DNA of 64,000 bases from Agromyces aureus (GCF_001660485.1 NZ_CP013979.1:1860001-1924000), one strand, 5' to 3'; positions 8,621-17,791 are shown, counted from the stretch's first letter. Notes: generated from the sequence alone by a model not told the origin. Numbers and translations: made by a program.

Positions 8621-10210
8621 GTGTCAAAGCCGGTCGTGCTGATCGCCGAAGAACTCTCGCCCGCCACCGTCGACGCCCTCGGGCCCGACTTCGACGTCCG
8701 CAACGTCGATGGCACCGACCGCGCAGCCCTGCTGTCCGCGCTCTCCGAGGCCAACGCGATCCTGGTGCGCTCCGCCACCAAGGTCGACGCCGAGGCCATC
8801 GCCGCAGCGCCCAAGCTGCAGGTCATCGCCCGAGCGGGCGTCGGCCTCGACAACGTCGACATCAAGGCGGCCACGACCGCCGGCGTCATGGTCGTGAACG
8901 CGCCGACGTCGAACATCATCTCCGCGGCCGAGCTCACGGTCGGCCACATCCTGAGCCTCGCGCGCCACATCCCCGCGGCGCACTCCGCGCTCGCGCAGGG
9001 CGAGTGGAAGCGGTCGCACTACACCGGCACCGAGCTCTACGAGAAGACCGTCGGCATCATCGGCCTCGGTCGCATCGGCGCGCTCATCACCGCGCGCCTG
9101 CAGGCGTTCGGCGTCGAGGTCATCGCGTACGACCCCTACATCACGGCGGCTCGTGCGCAGCAGCTCGGCGTGCAGACCGTCTCGCTCGACGAACTGCTCG
9201 AGCGCAGCGACTTCATCACGATCCACATGCCGAAGACCCCCGAGACGACCGGCATGATCTCGACCGAGCAGCTCGCGAAGATGAAGCCGTCGGCCTACAT
9301 CGTGAACGTCGCGCGTGGCGGCCTCATCGACGAGGAGGCGCTGCACGAGGCGCTCGTCGCGGGCACCATCGCGGGCGCCGGCCTCGACGTCTTCGTCACC
9401 GAGCCGCCGCGCGAGTCGCCGCTGCTCGCGCTGCCGAACGTGATCGTCACGCCCCACCTCGGCGCGTCGACCGACGAGGCGCAAGAGAAGGCGGGCGTCT
9501 CCGTCGCGAAGTCGGTGCGCCTCGCGCTCGCCGGTGAACTCGTGCCCGACGCCGTCAACGTCGCGGGCGGCATCATCGACCCCTACGTGCGCCCCGGCAT
9601 CCCGCTCGTCGAGAAGCTCGGCCAGCTCTTCTCCGGCCTCGCACAGGGTGCGCTCACGAGCCTCGACGTCGAGGTGCACGGCGAGCTCTCCGAGTACGAC
9701 GTCAAGGTGCTGAAGCTCGCCGCGCTCAAGGGCGTCTTCACGAACGTCGTGAGCGAGTCCGTCTCGTACGTGAACGCCCCGCTGCTCGCCGAGCAGCGCG
9801 GCATCGACGTGCGCCTCATCGTCGACGCCGAGTCGGCCGAGTTCCGCAACGTCATCACCCTGAGCGGCGCCGTCGCCGACGGCCGCCAGATCTCGGTCTC
9901 GGGCACCCTGACCGGCACGAAGCAGGTCGAGAAGCTCGTCGGCATCAACGGCTACGAGCTCGAGGTGCCGATCGCCGACATCCACATCGTCATGGAGTAC
10001 GCCGACCGCCCGGGCATCGTCGCGGTCTACGGGCGCGAGTTCGGCGAGGCCGGCATCAACATCGCTGGCATGCAGATCGCGCGTCGCGAGGCCGGCGGCA
10101 GCGCGCTCAGCGTGCTCACGGTCGATTCGCCGGTTCCGGCCGACGTGCTCGATCGCGTGCGCGAGGCGATCGACGCCTCGGTCTTCGTCGAGATCGACAT
10201 CACCGAGTAG
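8621..10210 (+). CDS. serA: D-3-phosphoglycerate dehydrogenase
   Basis: First step of serine synthesis: 3-phosphoglycerate to 3-phosphohydroxypyruvate with NAD+. 529 residues, the long actinobacterial form. A D-2-hydroxyacid dehydrogenase catalytic fold is seen with the NAD motif GIIGLGRIG near residue 145, NVARGG, and the catalytic-His segment TPHLGAST near 280. An intervening allosteric-substrate-binding domain and a C-terminal ACT domain (about 455-529, IHIVMEYADRPGIVAVYGRE) suggest serine feedback inhibition. The GTG start has a GAAGGA ribosome site 7 nt upstream. An in-frame TTG 27 codons earlier is less likely. A TAGGCT -10 candidate lies at 8527-8532. Confidence 0.96.
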   Translation: MSKPVVLIAEELSPATVDALGPDFDVRNVDGTDRAALLSALSEANAILVRSATKVDAEAIAAAPKLQVIARAGVGLDNVDIKAATTAGVMVVNAPTSNIISAAELTVGHILSLARHIPAAHSALAQGEWKRSHYTGTELYEKTVGIIGLGRIGALITARLQAFGVEVIAYDPYITAARAQQLGVQTVSLDELLERSDFITIHMPKTPETTGMISTEQLAKMKPSAYIVNVARGGLIDEEALHEALVAGTIAGAGLDVFVTEPPRESPLLALPNVIVTPHLGASTDEAQEKAGVSVAKSVRLALAGELVPDAVNVAGGIIDPYVRPGIPLVEKLGQLFSGLAQGALTSLDVEVHGELSEYDVKVLKLAALKGVFTNVVSESVSYVNAPLLAEQRGIDVRLIVDAESAEFRNVITLSGAVADGRQISVSGTLTGTKQVEKLVGINGYELEVPIADIHIVMEYADRPGIVAVYGREFGEAGINIAGMQIARREAGGSALSVLTVDSPVPADVLDRVREAIDASVFVEIDITE

Positions 10211-10227
10211 GCAGCCCCTCAGCTCCG

Positions 10228-10270
10228 CGGATGCCGCGTGCGACCCGAATGCGGTCGCACGCGGCATCCG
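10228..10270. terminator. 18-bp perfect hairpin after serA
   Basis: Left arm 10228-10245 and right arm 10253-10270 pair without mismatch around a 7-nt loop. No T-run follows. It lies between the convergent serA and tetR genes, so it may serve both. The arms contain the GGATGCCGCG / CGCGGCATCC word that is over-represented across the window. Confidence 0.7.
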
Positions 10271-10376
10271 TCGTCTGCAGCGTTGATCTGGCGGATGTCG
10301 CGAGCGGCCGTTCAGGCCCAGCAGGGGAGTGGTCGGCCCGGTGCGCCGGGGTGCCCGACCGCGCCCGACGCCGCTC

Positions 10377-10940
10377 TCAGCGCCCGTCGGTGACGAGGCG
10401 TTCGAGCAGGGCGACGAGCGCGTCCATCTGCTTGGGGGTGAAGTCGCCGGCGGTCGAGGCGTCGTCGACGGCCTCGGCGCGGAGTGCCGAGTGATAGTAG
10501 AGGCCGTCGCCGATGAGCGTGATGGCGATCGCGAGGGCCGGGTCGCTGACGTGGCGCCCGAGTTCGACGAGCCAGCGGTCGCGCACCTCCTCGATGGCGA
10601 CGCCGGCGTCGCGGTCGCCGCCCTGTGCGAGACGCACGGTCGCGATGAAGCTGCGGTCGAGGGCCGTCTCGATCTCGAGCGAGGACCGCACGAAGTAGGC
10701 GATCGGGCCCTCGGGGGCTTCGTCGATGCGCGCGACGTCGTCGTCGACGAGGCGGTGCAGTCGCTCGATGAGGCCGGCGATGAGCGCCTGGCGTGAACCG
10801 AAGTGGTACAGCAGCCCGCCCTTCGAGACGCCGGCGGCACGTGCCGTCGCGTCGAGGGTCGCGCCGCGTTCGCCGTCGGCGATGATCAGCCGTTCGAAGG
10901 CGTCGAGCACGGCTTCGCGTGCGGCGGGAGGACGGCTCAT
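10377..10940 (-). CDS. TetR family transcriptional repressor
   Basis: 187 residues. The N-terminal TetR helix-turn-helix is clear: LDATARAAGVSKGGLLYHFGSRQALIAGLIE at about 28-58. The C-terminal ligand domain resembles the group regulating efflux pumps (EEVRDRWL and ALAIAITLIGDGLYY helices). It is transcribed away from a DHA2 efflux gene, and the shared intergenic region contains a perfect 7-8-7 palindrome, so it very likely represses that pump and itself. A CACAAT hexamer 6 nt before its ATG could be a leaderless -10 box. Confidence 0.92.
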   Translation of the reverse strand: MSRPPAAREAVLDAFERLIIADGERGATLDATARAAGVSKGGLLYHFGSRQALIAGLIERLHRLVDDDVARIDEAPEGPIAYFVRSSLEIETALDRSFIATVRLAQGGDRDAGVAIEEVRDRWLVELGRHVSDPALAIAITLIGDGLYYHSALRAEAVDDASTAGDFTPKQMDALVALLERLVTDGR

Positions 10941-11003
10941 GACCCCATTGTGGCGGAGAACGGCGTCGGGTCGGGTGTTGGCGAGCTTCGCGGCATCCTG
11001 TTA

Positions 11004-11025
11004 CTATACCAACTGGACGGTATAG
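11004..11025. promoter_or_regulatory. TetR operator palindrome
   Basis: CTATACC-N8-GGTATAG, a perfect 7-bp inverted repeat in an AT-rich island between the divergent tetR and MFS genes, 33 nt upstream of the MFS ATG. Its position over the promoter region and its symmetry fit a TetR dimer site. Confidence 0.8.
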
Positions 11026-11057
11026 AAACCGCCTCTGAGACAGAACGAGCGAAACGC

Positions 11058-12662
11058 ATGACCGAGAACCTGACGACCCCGACGACCACCACCGACCTCG
11101 ACCCGCGCACGGTCGACGGCGCGCGCGGCGAGACCTCGCGCGCCGCCGTCGAGCCCGGCTCGCGCGCCCCGCGCCGCGCCTGGTTCGCCCTCGCCGTGCT
11201 GATGCTGCCCGTGCTGCTCGTCTCGATCGACAACACGGTGCTGAGCTTCGCGCTGCCCGAGATCTCGCTCGCGCTCGCCCCGACCGCCGCGCAGCAGCTC
11301 TGGATCATCGACGCCTACCCGCTCGTGCTGGCCGGACTGCTGGTGGCCATGGGTAGCGCGGGCGACCGGTTCGGCCGCCGCCGCATGCTGCTCATCGGCT
11401 CGGTGGGCTTCGCCCTCGTCTCGATCGGTGCGGCCTTCGCGCCCACCGCCGAGGCGCTCATCGCCGCGCGTGCCCTGCTCGGATTCTTCGGCGCGATGCT
11501 CATGCCGTCGACCCTGTCGTTGCTCCGCACGACCTTCACCGACCGCGAGCAGCGCCGACTCGCGATCGCGATCTGGGCGACCGGCTTCGCGGCCGGCAGC
11601 GCATTCGGCCCGATCGTCGGCGGCGTGCTGCTCGAGCACTTCGCGTGGGGCTCGGTGTTCCTGCTCGCGGTGCCCGTGCTCGTGCCGCTCATCATCCTCG
11701 TGCCGCTGCTGATCCCCGAGAGCCGCGACCCGAACCCGGGTCGCATCGACGTCGTGAGCATCGTGCTCTCGCTCGCCGCCATGGTGCCGATCGTGTTCGG
11801 CATCAAGTCGATCGCGACCGAGGGGCTCGACGCCACCGGCATCCTCGCGATCGCCGTCGGAGCGGCCTGCGCGCTCTGGTTCGTGCGTCGCCAGCTCCGC
11901 AGCGAGACGCCCATGCTCGACGTGCGACTCTTCGCGAAGGGCTCGTTCGGCGGTGCGGTGCTCGTGAACCTGTTCAGCGTCATCGCGCTCGTCGGGTTCC
12001 TCTACTTCGTGTCGCAGCACCTCCAGCTCATCGCGGGGCTCAGCCCCGTGCAGGCCGGACTCGCCCTCGTGCCGGGACTCGTCGCGATGATCATCGCCGG
12101 CCTCGCGGTCGTGCCGGTCGCCCGTCGGGTCCGCCCGCGGGTGCTCGTGCCCGTCGCGCTCGCCCTCTCGGCCTCGGGATACCTCGTGATCGCCCTGTTC
12201 ACGGATGCCGCTTCGATCGCCCCGATCGTGCTCGCGTTCGTGCTGCTCGGCGTGGGCATCGGCGCGGCCGAGACCGTGTCGAACGAGCTCATCCTCTCGA
12301 GCGCGCCGCCCGCGAAGGCCGGAGCCGCGTCGGCGGTCTCCGAGACGGCCTACGAGCTCGGTGCCGTACTCGGCACCGCGGTGCTCGGCAGCATCCTCGC
12401 GGCGCACTACCGGGCCGCGCTCGTGCTCCCCGCGTCGCTCACCGGGGCCCAGGCGGATGCCGCGCGCGAGACGCTCGCGGGCACCTCGGCGGTCGCCGAG
12501 CAGCTGCCCGCCGGCGTCGCCGACCAGTTGCTCGCCTCGGCGGCCGTCGCCTTCGACGGCGGTGTGGTGCTCACGTCGCTCATCGGCGTCGGCCTCATGC
12601 TCGGGGCCGCGGTCATCGCGGCGGTCACGCTGCGCAATCCGGTCGAGGTGCGCGAGCACTGA
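11058..12662 (+). CDS. DHA2-type MFS multidrug efflux transporter
   Basis: 534 residues with about 14 hydrophobic segments, the DHA2 drug:H+ antiporter layout. The first helix carries LVSIDNTVLSFALPEI, close to the family motif LD.TIVN.ALP. GDRFGRRRMLLIG (about 98-110) is the MFS motif A loop. An extended periplasmic loop lies before the last helix. It belongs to the SmvA/QacA-like group that exports cationic or lipophilic compounds. It is divergent from and presumably repressed by the TetR protein. The ATG 11058 start leaves the operator palindrome intact; an earlier in-frame start would run through it. Confidence 0.93.
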   Translation: MTENLTTPTTTTDLDPRTVDGARGETSRAAVEPGSRAPRRAWFALAVLMLPVLLVSIDNTVLSFALPEISLALAPTAAQQLWIIDAYPLVLAGLLVAMGSAGDRFGRRRMLLIGSVGFALVSIGAAFAPTAEALIAARALLGFFGAMLMPSTLSLLRTTFTDREQRRLAIAIWATGFAAGSAFGPIVGGVLLEHFAWGSVFLLAVPVLVPLIILVPLLIPESRDPNPGRIDVVSIVLSLAAMVPIVFGIKSIATEGLDATGILAIAVGAACALWFVRRQLRSETPMLDVRLFAKGSFGGAVLVNLFSVIALVGFLYFVSQHLQLIAGLSPVQAGLALVPGLVAMIIAGLAVVPVARRVRPRVLVPVALALSASGYLVIALFTDAASIAPIVLAFVLLGVGIGAAETVSNELILSSAPPAKAGAASAVSETAYELGAVLGTAVLGSILAAHYRAALVLPASLTGAQADAARETLAGTSAVAEQLPAGVADQLLASAAVAFDGGVVLTSLIGVGLMLGAAVIAAVTLRNPVEVREH

Positions 12663-12683
12663 CGTGCGCGCGTGACACGCAGA

Positions 12684-12720
12684 ACGAGGGCCCGTGCCGC
12701 AGTGCGGCACGGGCCCTCGT
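12684..12720. terminator. Bidirectional terminator hairpin
   Basis: Two 17-nt arms (12684-12700 and 12704-12720) pair perfectly around an AGT loop, between the convergent MFS and DUF6458 genes. A short T/A-containing flank follows on the plus strand. Confidence 0.85.
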
Positions 12721-12731
12721 ATGTCAGTGCC

Positions 12732-12992
12732 TCAGTACGCGGTCGAGTCGGGCGCGCTGGTCTCGTCGCGACGGACCTGCGTGCCGGATGCCGGGTCGAT
12801 GCTCGTCTGCGACGTCGAGATCGTGCGACGGCGCCGTGCCATCAGCACGAGGCCGAGGATCACGACGACCGCGCCCGCGGCCATCAGGATGTATCCGACG
12901 AGCTGGAGGTTGATCCAGTCGACGCCGATGTTCAGCGCGAATGCGAGGATCGCGCCGATCACGAAAAGGACGATGCCGAGTCCGATGCTCAT
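12732..12992 (-). CDS. DUF6458 family small membrane protein
   Basis: 86 residues. Two hydrophobic helices (about 2-20 and 28-48) are followed by an Arg cluster (RRRR) and a Ser/Thr-rich tail. The sequence MSIGLGIVLFVIGAILAFAL matches a small actinobacterial membrane family I know as DUF6458. The start is placed at this Met because GAAGGG lies a few bases upstream; the frame stays open further 5'. Function is unknown. It is divergent from leuB and shares a 123-nt intergenic region. Confidence 0.85.
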   Translation of the reverse strand: MSIGLGIVLFVIGAILAFALNIGVDWINLQLVGYILMAAGAVVVILGLVLMARRRRTISTSQTSIDPASGTQVRRDETSAPDSTAY

Positions 12993-13072
12993 GTTGGGGA
13001 TTCCCTTCTCCGGCGGGGCGGGGTCCCGCACCGGTGCACGGCCGATCAACGGCCGCGGCTCAGGCTAGCCCT

Positions 13073-13099
13073 GCCAGCCGATACGCTGTGAGGGCTGGC
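13073..13099 (+). promoter_or_regulatory. leuB promoter with flanking inverted repeat
   Basis: TACGCT (13082-13087) is a probable -10 box. It is bracketed by a perfect 7-bp inverted repeat, GCCAGCC at 13073-13079 and GGCTGGC at 13093-13099. The repeat could be an operator or, if transcribed in part, a 5' hairpin. No leader ORF with Leu codons is present here. Confidence 0.5.
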
Positions 13100-13115
13100 G
13101 CACGAAGGGAAATCC

Positions 13116-14177
13116 ATGGTACGAACGCTCAAGCTCGCGGTCATCCCCGGTGACGGCATCGGACCCGAGGTGGTCGGCGAGGCGCTGAAGGCGCTCGACG
13201 CGGCCGTCCGCGGCACCGATCTCGTCATCGAGCAGACGCCCTACTCGTTGGGAGCCGCGCGCTACCTCGAGACCGGCGACGTGCTGACCGACGACGACCT
13301 CGCCGCGATCAAGCAGCATGATGCGATCCTGCTCGGCGCGGTCGGCGGCACGCCGGGCGATCCCCGCCTGGCCGGGGCGAACATCGAGCGCGGCCTGCTG
13401 CTGAAGCTCCGCTTCGAGCTCGATCACTACGTGAACCTCCGGCCGACGGTGCTGCACCCCGGCGTCGTGAGCCCGCTCTCGAACCCGGGCGAGGTCGACT
13501 TCGTCGTCGTGCGCGAGGGCACCGAAGGCCCGTACGTCGGCAACGGCGGCGCGATCCGCACCGGGACCCCCGCCGAGGTCGCCAACGAAGTGTCGGTGAA
13601 CACCGCCTACGGCGTCGAGCGCGTGGTGCGCTACGCGTTCGCCGCGGCATCCGCCCGACCGCGCAAGAAGCTCACCCTCGTGCACAAGACGAACGTGCTC
13701 GTGTTCGCCGGCTCGCTCTGGAAGCGCACGGTCGACGCCGTCGCAGCCGAGTTCCCCGAGGTCGCCGTCGATTACCTGCACGTCGACGCCGCGACGATCT
13801 TCTTCGTCACGGATCCTGCTAGATTCGACGTCATCGTCACGGACAACCTCTTCGGCGACATCCTCACCGATCTGGCCGGCGCAATCAGCGGCGGCATCGG
13901 TCTCGCAGCCTCGGGCAACATCAACCCCGACGGCCGATTCCCCAGCATGTTCGAGCCGGTTCACGGTTCCGCACCCGACATCGCCGGGAAGGGCATCGCC
14001 GACCCCACTGCCGCGATCCTGTCCGTCGCCCTCCTGCTCCGCCATCTCGGTGAAGCGGATGCCGCGGCCGGGGTCGAGCGTGCGGTCGCCGCCGACATCG
14101 CCGAGCGCGGCGACGCGACCCGTTCGACCTCCCAGGTCGGCGACGCGATCGCCGCTCGTATCGGCTCACTCGACTGA
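13116..14177 (+). CDS. leuB: 3-isopropylmalate dehydrogenase
   Basis: Third step of leucine synthesis, oxidative decarboxylation of 3-isopropylmalate to 2-oxoisocaproate with NAD+. 353 residues. Motifs include GDGIGPEV at the N-terminus, the [13 protein letters not shown] substrate loop, the Lys of [10 protein letters not shown], and the [22 protein letters not shown] metal segment (as [16 protein letters not shown]), then [23 protein letters not shown] lies just upstream of the ATG. ilvE follows by 22 nt, giving a leuB-ilvE unit; leuC-leuD lie about 31 kb away. Confidence 0.97.
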   Translation: MVRTLKLAVIPGDGIGPEVVGEALKALDAAVRGTDLVIEQTPYSLGAARYLETGDVLTDDDLAAIKQHDAILLGAVGGTPGDPRLAGANIERGLLLKLRFELDHYVNLRPTVLHPGVVSPLSNPGEVDFVVVREGTEGPYVGNGGAIRTGTPAEVANEVSVNTAYGVERVVRYAFAAASARPRKKLTLVHKTNVLVFAGSLWKRTVDAVAAEFPEVAVDYLHVDAATIFFVTDPARFDVIVTDNLFGDILTDLAGAISGGIGLAASGNINPDGRFPSMFEPVHGSAPDIAGKGIADPTAAILSVALLLRHLGEADAAAGVERAVAADIAERGDATRSTSQVGDAIAARIGSLD

Positions 14178-14199
14178 CTCATCGATCGAAGGACCCATC

Positions 14200-15315
14200 A
14201 TGACGATCAACCTCCCGCTCCAGGCTCCGTCTCCCGCAGGGCTCATCTGGCAGACCGTTCGCAACGAGCAGGCGAAGTCGCCTGAGGCGCGCGCCGAGAT
14301 CCTCGCCGACCCCGGCTTCGGCAACCACTTCACCGACCACATGGTCGATGTCTGCTGGTCCGAGAAGGGCGGCTGGCACCGTCCGCGGGTCACGCCCTAC
14401 GGCCCGATCTCGCTCGACCCGGCCGCCGCGGTGCTGCACTACGCGCAGGAGGTCTTCGAGGGCATGAAGGCCTACCGTCACGCCGACGGTTCGATCCGCA
14501 CCTTCCGCCCGTACGAGAACGCCGCGCGCATGCAGCGGTCGGCCCGGCGCCTCGCGCTGCCCGAGCTCCCCAGCGAGATCTTCATCGAATCACTGAGGAA
14601 GCTCGTCGAGGTCGACGCCGAGTGGGTGCCCGGCGCCCCCGAGACGAGCCTGTACCTGCGTCCGTTCATGTTCGCGAAAGAGGCGTTCCTCGGCGTGCGG
14701 CCGGCGAAGAAGGTCGCGTACTACGTGATCGCGAGCCCCGCGGCGGCGTACTTCCCGGGCGGCGTGGCCCCCGTGAACATCTGGCTCTCGACCCAGTACG
14801 CGCGCGCCGGCAAGGGCGGCACGGGTGCGGCCAAGACCGGCGGCAACTACGCGTCGAGCCTGCTGCCCCAGGCCGAGGCCCACGAGAAGGGCTGCCAGCA
14901 GGTCGCCTTCCTCGACGACGCCGGCAACCTCGAGGAGCTCGGCGGCATGAACGTCGTCATCGTCAAGCGCGACGGCACGCTCGTGACGCCCGAGTCGGCC
15001 TCGATCCTCGAGGGCATCACGCGCGACTCGATCCTGCAGCTCGCAGCCGACCGCGGCCACACCGTCGAACGTCGGGCGCTCTCGATCGACGAGTGGCGTT
15101 CGGGCGTCGAGTCCGGCGACATCGTCGGCGCGTTCGCGTGCGGAACGGCGGCCGTGGTGGTGCCCATCGGGCGCCTGCTCGCCGAGGACTTCGAGATCGT
15201 GCACACGCACTCCGAGGCATCCGACCTGGCCCTGTCCCTGCGCGAAGAGCTGACCGACATCCAGTACGGCCGCCGCGAAGACCGCCACGGCTGGATGCTG
15301 CGCCTCGACGCGTGA
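14200..15315 (+). CDS. ilvE: Branched-chain amino acid aminotransferase
   Basis: PLP enzyme for the last step of leucine, isoleucine and valine synthesis. 371 residues, class-IV aminotransferase of the long type. Visible motifs: HYAQEVFEGMKAYR, LYLRPFMFA, AKTGGNYASSLLPQ (the Lys binds PLP) and LEELGGMNV. A GAAGGA ribosome site lies 6 nt before the ATG. The stop overlaps the GNAT gene's GTG (GTGA), so the next gene is co-translated. Confidence 0.96.
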   Translation: MTINLPLQAPSPAGLIWQTVRNEQAKSPEARAEILADPGFGNHFTDHMVDVCWSEKGGWHRPRVTPYGPISLDPAAAVLHYAQEVFEGMKAYRHADGSIRTFRPYENAARMQRSARRLALPELPSEIFIESLRKLVEVDAEWVPGAPETSLYLRPFMFAKEAFLGVRPAKKVAYYVIASPAAAYFPGGVAPVNIWLSTQYARAGKGGTGAAKTGGNYASSLLPQAEAHEKGCQQVAFLDDAGNLEELGGMNVVIVKRDGTLVTPESASILEGITRDSILQLAADRGHTVERRALSIDEWRSGVESGDIVGAFACGTAAVVVPIGRLLAEDFEIVHTHSEASDLALSLREELTDIQYGRREDRHGWMLRLDA

Positions 15316-15797
15316 GTTCCTCCGATCTGCTCGAAGGGGCGGATGCCGCGGCCGACGCCGCGCGCATCCGCCCCTTCGAGGTCGCCGACACCGAGCCCGT
15401 CGTGGCGCTCTGGCGCGCGGCCGGGCTCGTGGTGCCGTGGAACGACCCGTACCTCGATATCGAGCGCAAGCTGACCGTGCAACCGGAGATGTTCCTCGTC
15501 GGCGAGGCCGGTGGCGCCGTCGTCGCGACCGCGATGATCGGATACGACGGTCACCGCGGGTGGGTCAACTACCTCGCGGTCGACGGCTCGCGGCGCGGCG
15601 AGGGGCTCGGTGCGCGGATGATGGCCGAGGCCGAGCGTCTGCTCTCCGAGCGCGGATGCGCCAAGCTCAACCTGCAGGTGCGGTCGACGAACGCCGGGGT
15701 CATCGCCTTCTACCGCAGCCTCGGCTACGGGGTCGACGAGGTCACGAGCTTGGGCAAGCGGCTCATCCCTGACGAGCCGCGCGCCGACGCGCCGTAG
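15312..15797 (+). CDS. GNAT N-acetyltransferase, YpeA-like
   Basis: 161 residues. The IRPFEVADTEPVVALWRAAGL start, PWNDPYLDIERKL, GYDGHRGWVNYLAVDGSRRGEGLG (acetyl-CoA P-loop QxxGxG/A region) and VRSTNAGVIAFYRSLGY match the E. coli YpeA group. Substrate unknown. It starts on a GTG overlapping the ilvE stop. Its TAG stop forms the first bases of the TAGGCT -10 box of the next gene. Confidence 0.88.
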   Translation: MSSSDLLEGADAAADAARIRPFEVADTEPVVALWRAAGLVVPWNDPYLDIERKLTVQPEMFLVGEAGGAVVATAMIGYDGHRGWVNYLAVDGSRRGEGLGARMMAEAERLLSERGCAKLNLQVRSTNAGVIAFYRSLGYGVDEVTSLGKRLIPDEPRADAP

Positions 15798-15806
15798 GCT
15801 GGTCGC

Positions 15807-16577
15807 ATGAAGATCGCGCGCTTCTCGCATGGTGAGTCCATCTCGTTCGGTGTCGTCGACGAAGAGGAGCACGAGCTCGTCGTCCTCAAGGCCGACCCGA
15901 TGTTCGCAGGCTACGAGCCGACCGGGGAGCGGGTCGCACTCGCGGCCGCCACCCTGCTGGCCCCGGTCATCCCGCGGTCGAAGATCGTCGCCGTCGGCAA
16001 GAACTACCGCGAGCACGCCGCCGAGATGGGCAGCGATGCCCCCAGCGAGCCGCTGCTCTTCCTGAAGCCGAACACCTCGGTGATCGGCCCGGCCGACACG
16101 ATCGTGCTGCCGCCGCAGAGCGAGCGCGTCGAGCACGAGGGCGAGGTCGCCGTGGTGATCGGCCGCATCGCGAAGAACGTCGCCGAGGCCGACGCGGCGA
16201 GCGTGATCTTCGGTTACACGATCGCGAACGACGTGACCGCGCGCGACCTCCAGCAGCGCGACGGTCAGTGGGCGCGCGCCAAGGGGTTCGACACGTTCTG
16301 CCCGCTCGGTCCGGTCATCGACACCGAGCTCGACCTGGTGAACGGCACGATCGAGACGAGCGTCAACGGCGAGCGCCGCCAAGAGGGGCGCCTGGCCGAC
16401 ATGGTGCACTCGATCCCGGCGATCATCGCCTATGCGTCGAGCGTGTTCACGCTGCTGCCGGGCGACGTGATCCTCACCGGAACGCCGGCGGGCGTCGGCC
16501 CGATCGTCGACGGCGACGAGGTCTCGGTCTCGGTCTCGGGGCTCGGCACGCTCACGAACCGCGCGCGCCGCGCGTAG
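15807..16577 (+). CDS. Fumarylacetoacetate hydrolase family protein
   Basis: 256 residues, the short bacterial FAH fold. Motifs: [31 protein letters not shown], the metal-binding [25 protein letters not shown] and [11 protein letters not shown]. Members act as hydrolases, decarboxylases or isomerases on beta-dicarbonyl compounds such as oxaloacetate or homoprotocatechuate products; the substrate here is not decidable. TAGGCT at 15795-15800 is 6 nt before the ATG, implying a leaderless mRNA. Confidence 0.9.
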   Translation: MKIARFSHGESISFGVVDEEEHELVVLKADPMFAGYEPTGERVALAAATLLAPVIPRSKIVAVGKNYREHAAEMGSDAPSEPLLFLKPNTSVIGPADTIVLPPQSERVEHEGEVAVVIGRIAKNVAEADAASVIFGYTIANDVTARDLQQRDGQWARAKGFDTFCPLGPVIDTELDLVNGTIETSVNGERRQEGRLADMVHSIPAIIAYASSVFTLLPGDVILTGTPAGVGPIVDGDEVSVSVSGLGTLTNRARRA

Positions 16578-16655
16578 TCGCACCGGGTCCGGAGCGCCCG
16601 GACGTTCGCACCGAGGGCGCACCGAGGGCCGCCACGACGGGCACGCCCGGCGGTT

Positions 16656-17705
16656 TCAGATGGCGAAGGCGGCGTGCGGGTGCAATGACCCGAGCGCGAG
16701 GGCGACGTCCTCCTCGTCGTTCCACACGTGGAAGGCCGCGCGGGCGCGACCGGCGCGACCCGACGCCGTGATGCCCGCTGCGGTCATCGCCCCGAGGTCG
16801 CATCCGTCGGGGTCGCTCCACGAGACGATCGCGCTGTCGGACGCCTCGAGCCCGAGGCCCGCGCGGAACGAGTTCGCGAGCGACAGGTCGTGCCGCCGGA
16901 CCTCCCGCATGTCGAGCGAGGCGGCGATCTCCAGTGCGGCCTCGGCGCCCGCCCACGCGTTCCACGCGGGGGAGACATCGAAGCGCGTGGCATCGGGCGC
17001 GACGTGGAGGTCGGGTCCGTAGCACGAGGTCCACGGATCGGCGCCCGAGTACCAGCCCGCCGTGAACGGCGTGATCTCCTCGATCGCCCGGTCCGAGAAG
17101 GCGGCGAACGCGGCGCCCCGCGGCGAGCTCAACCACTTGTAGGCGTGGCAGACGAGCAGGTCGGCGTCGAGGTCGTCGGTGGGCATCCACCCGGTCGCCT
17201 GCGTCGTGTCGACGAGGGTGAACGCGCCGGCGGCCCGCGCGGCCTCGGCGATGGCTGCGGCATCCGCGATCTGGCCCGTGGACGACTGCACCAGCGAGTA
17301 CGAGACGTACGCCGTGTCGGCCGTGACGGCGTCGGCGAGTGCGTCGAGCGGCACGTGCCGCACGCGCAGGCCACCGTGGGCCAGGAACGGGGCGACGACC
17401 GAGGAGAAGTCGCCGTCGACGCAGAGCACTTCGGCGCCACGGGGTGCGGATGCCGCGACGAGACCGGTGAACACCGAGACCTGGGATCCGGTGGCGACGT
17501 TTCGGGGGGCCGCGCCGAGCAGGCTCGCGGCGTGGGCGCGCGAGCGCTCGAGGCTCGCCGAGTAGTCGGCGGCGGTCGCGGACCCGGTCGCCCAGGCATC
17601 GAGATCGCGGCGCACGGCGTCGCGCGTGGCGTCGGCCGGCAGGCCGAGGGTGCAGGCGGCGAGGTAGCCGCGGCCGCCGACGTATCGGGATCGCTCGTGG
17701 TGCAT
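16656..17705 (-). CDS. Class-V aminotransferase (PLP-dependent)
   Basis: 349 residues. The fold-type I pattern is present: substrate loop at the N-terminus (YVGGRGYLAACTLGLP), a TGSQVSVFTGLVA phosphate-binding region, LVDTTQATGWMP (PLP-ring Asp) and CHAYKWLSSPRGAAF with the Schiff-base Lys, the signature of class-V enzymes such as cysteine desulfurase/kynureninase relatives. The substrate is unclear. I placed the start at Met 17705; an earlier in-frame Met would run into the divergent lysR promoter. It is probably controlled by that LysR regulator. Confidence 0.85.
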   Translation of the reverse strand: MHHERSRYVGGRGYLAACTLGLPADATRDAVRRDLDAWATGSATAADYSASLERSRAHAASLLGAAPRNVATGSQVSVFTGLVAASAPRGAEVLCVDGDFSSVVAPFLAHGGLRVRHVPLDALADAVTADTAYVSYSLVQSSTGQIADAAAIAEAARAAGAFTLVDTTQATGWMPTDDLDADLLVCHAYKWLSSPRGAAFAAFSDRAIEEITPFTAGWYSGADPWTSCYGPDLHVAPDATRFDVSPAWNAWAGAEAALEIAASLDMREVRRHDLSLANSFRAGLGLEASDSAIVSWSDPDGCDLGAMTAAGITASGRAGRARAAFHVWNDEEDVALALGSLHPHAAFAI

Positions 17706-17752
17706 GCCTCCAGCCTCCGACCGATCGTTCCATTGCACAACGGCAGGTGAGT

Positions 17753-17791
17753 GATCGAACACATGTCAGCGCATTATGATTCGAACATGTC
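17753..17791. promoter_or_regulatory. lysR promoter and candidate LysR binding repeats
   Basis: TATGAT (17775-17780), the best -10 box in the window, lies 6 nt before the lysR ATG. Two near-identical direct repeats, GATCGAACACATGTC (17753-17767) and GATTCGAACATGTC (17778-17791), flank and overlap it. They are plausible sites for LysR autoregulation and for control of the divergent aminotransferase. Confidence 0.55.

Noticed and set aside
12993..13049. 19-codon N-terminal extension of the DUF6458 protein
   Set aside because: The extension is Pro/Arg-rich and the internal Met has a GAAGGG ribosome site and begins the family's conserved hydrophobic start.
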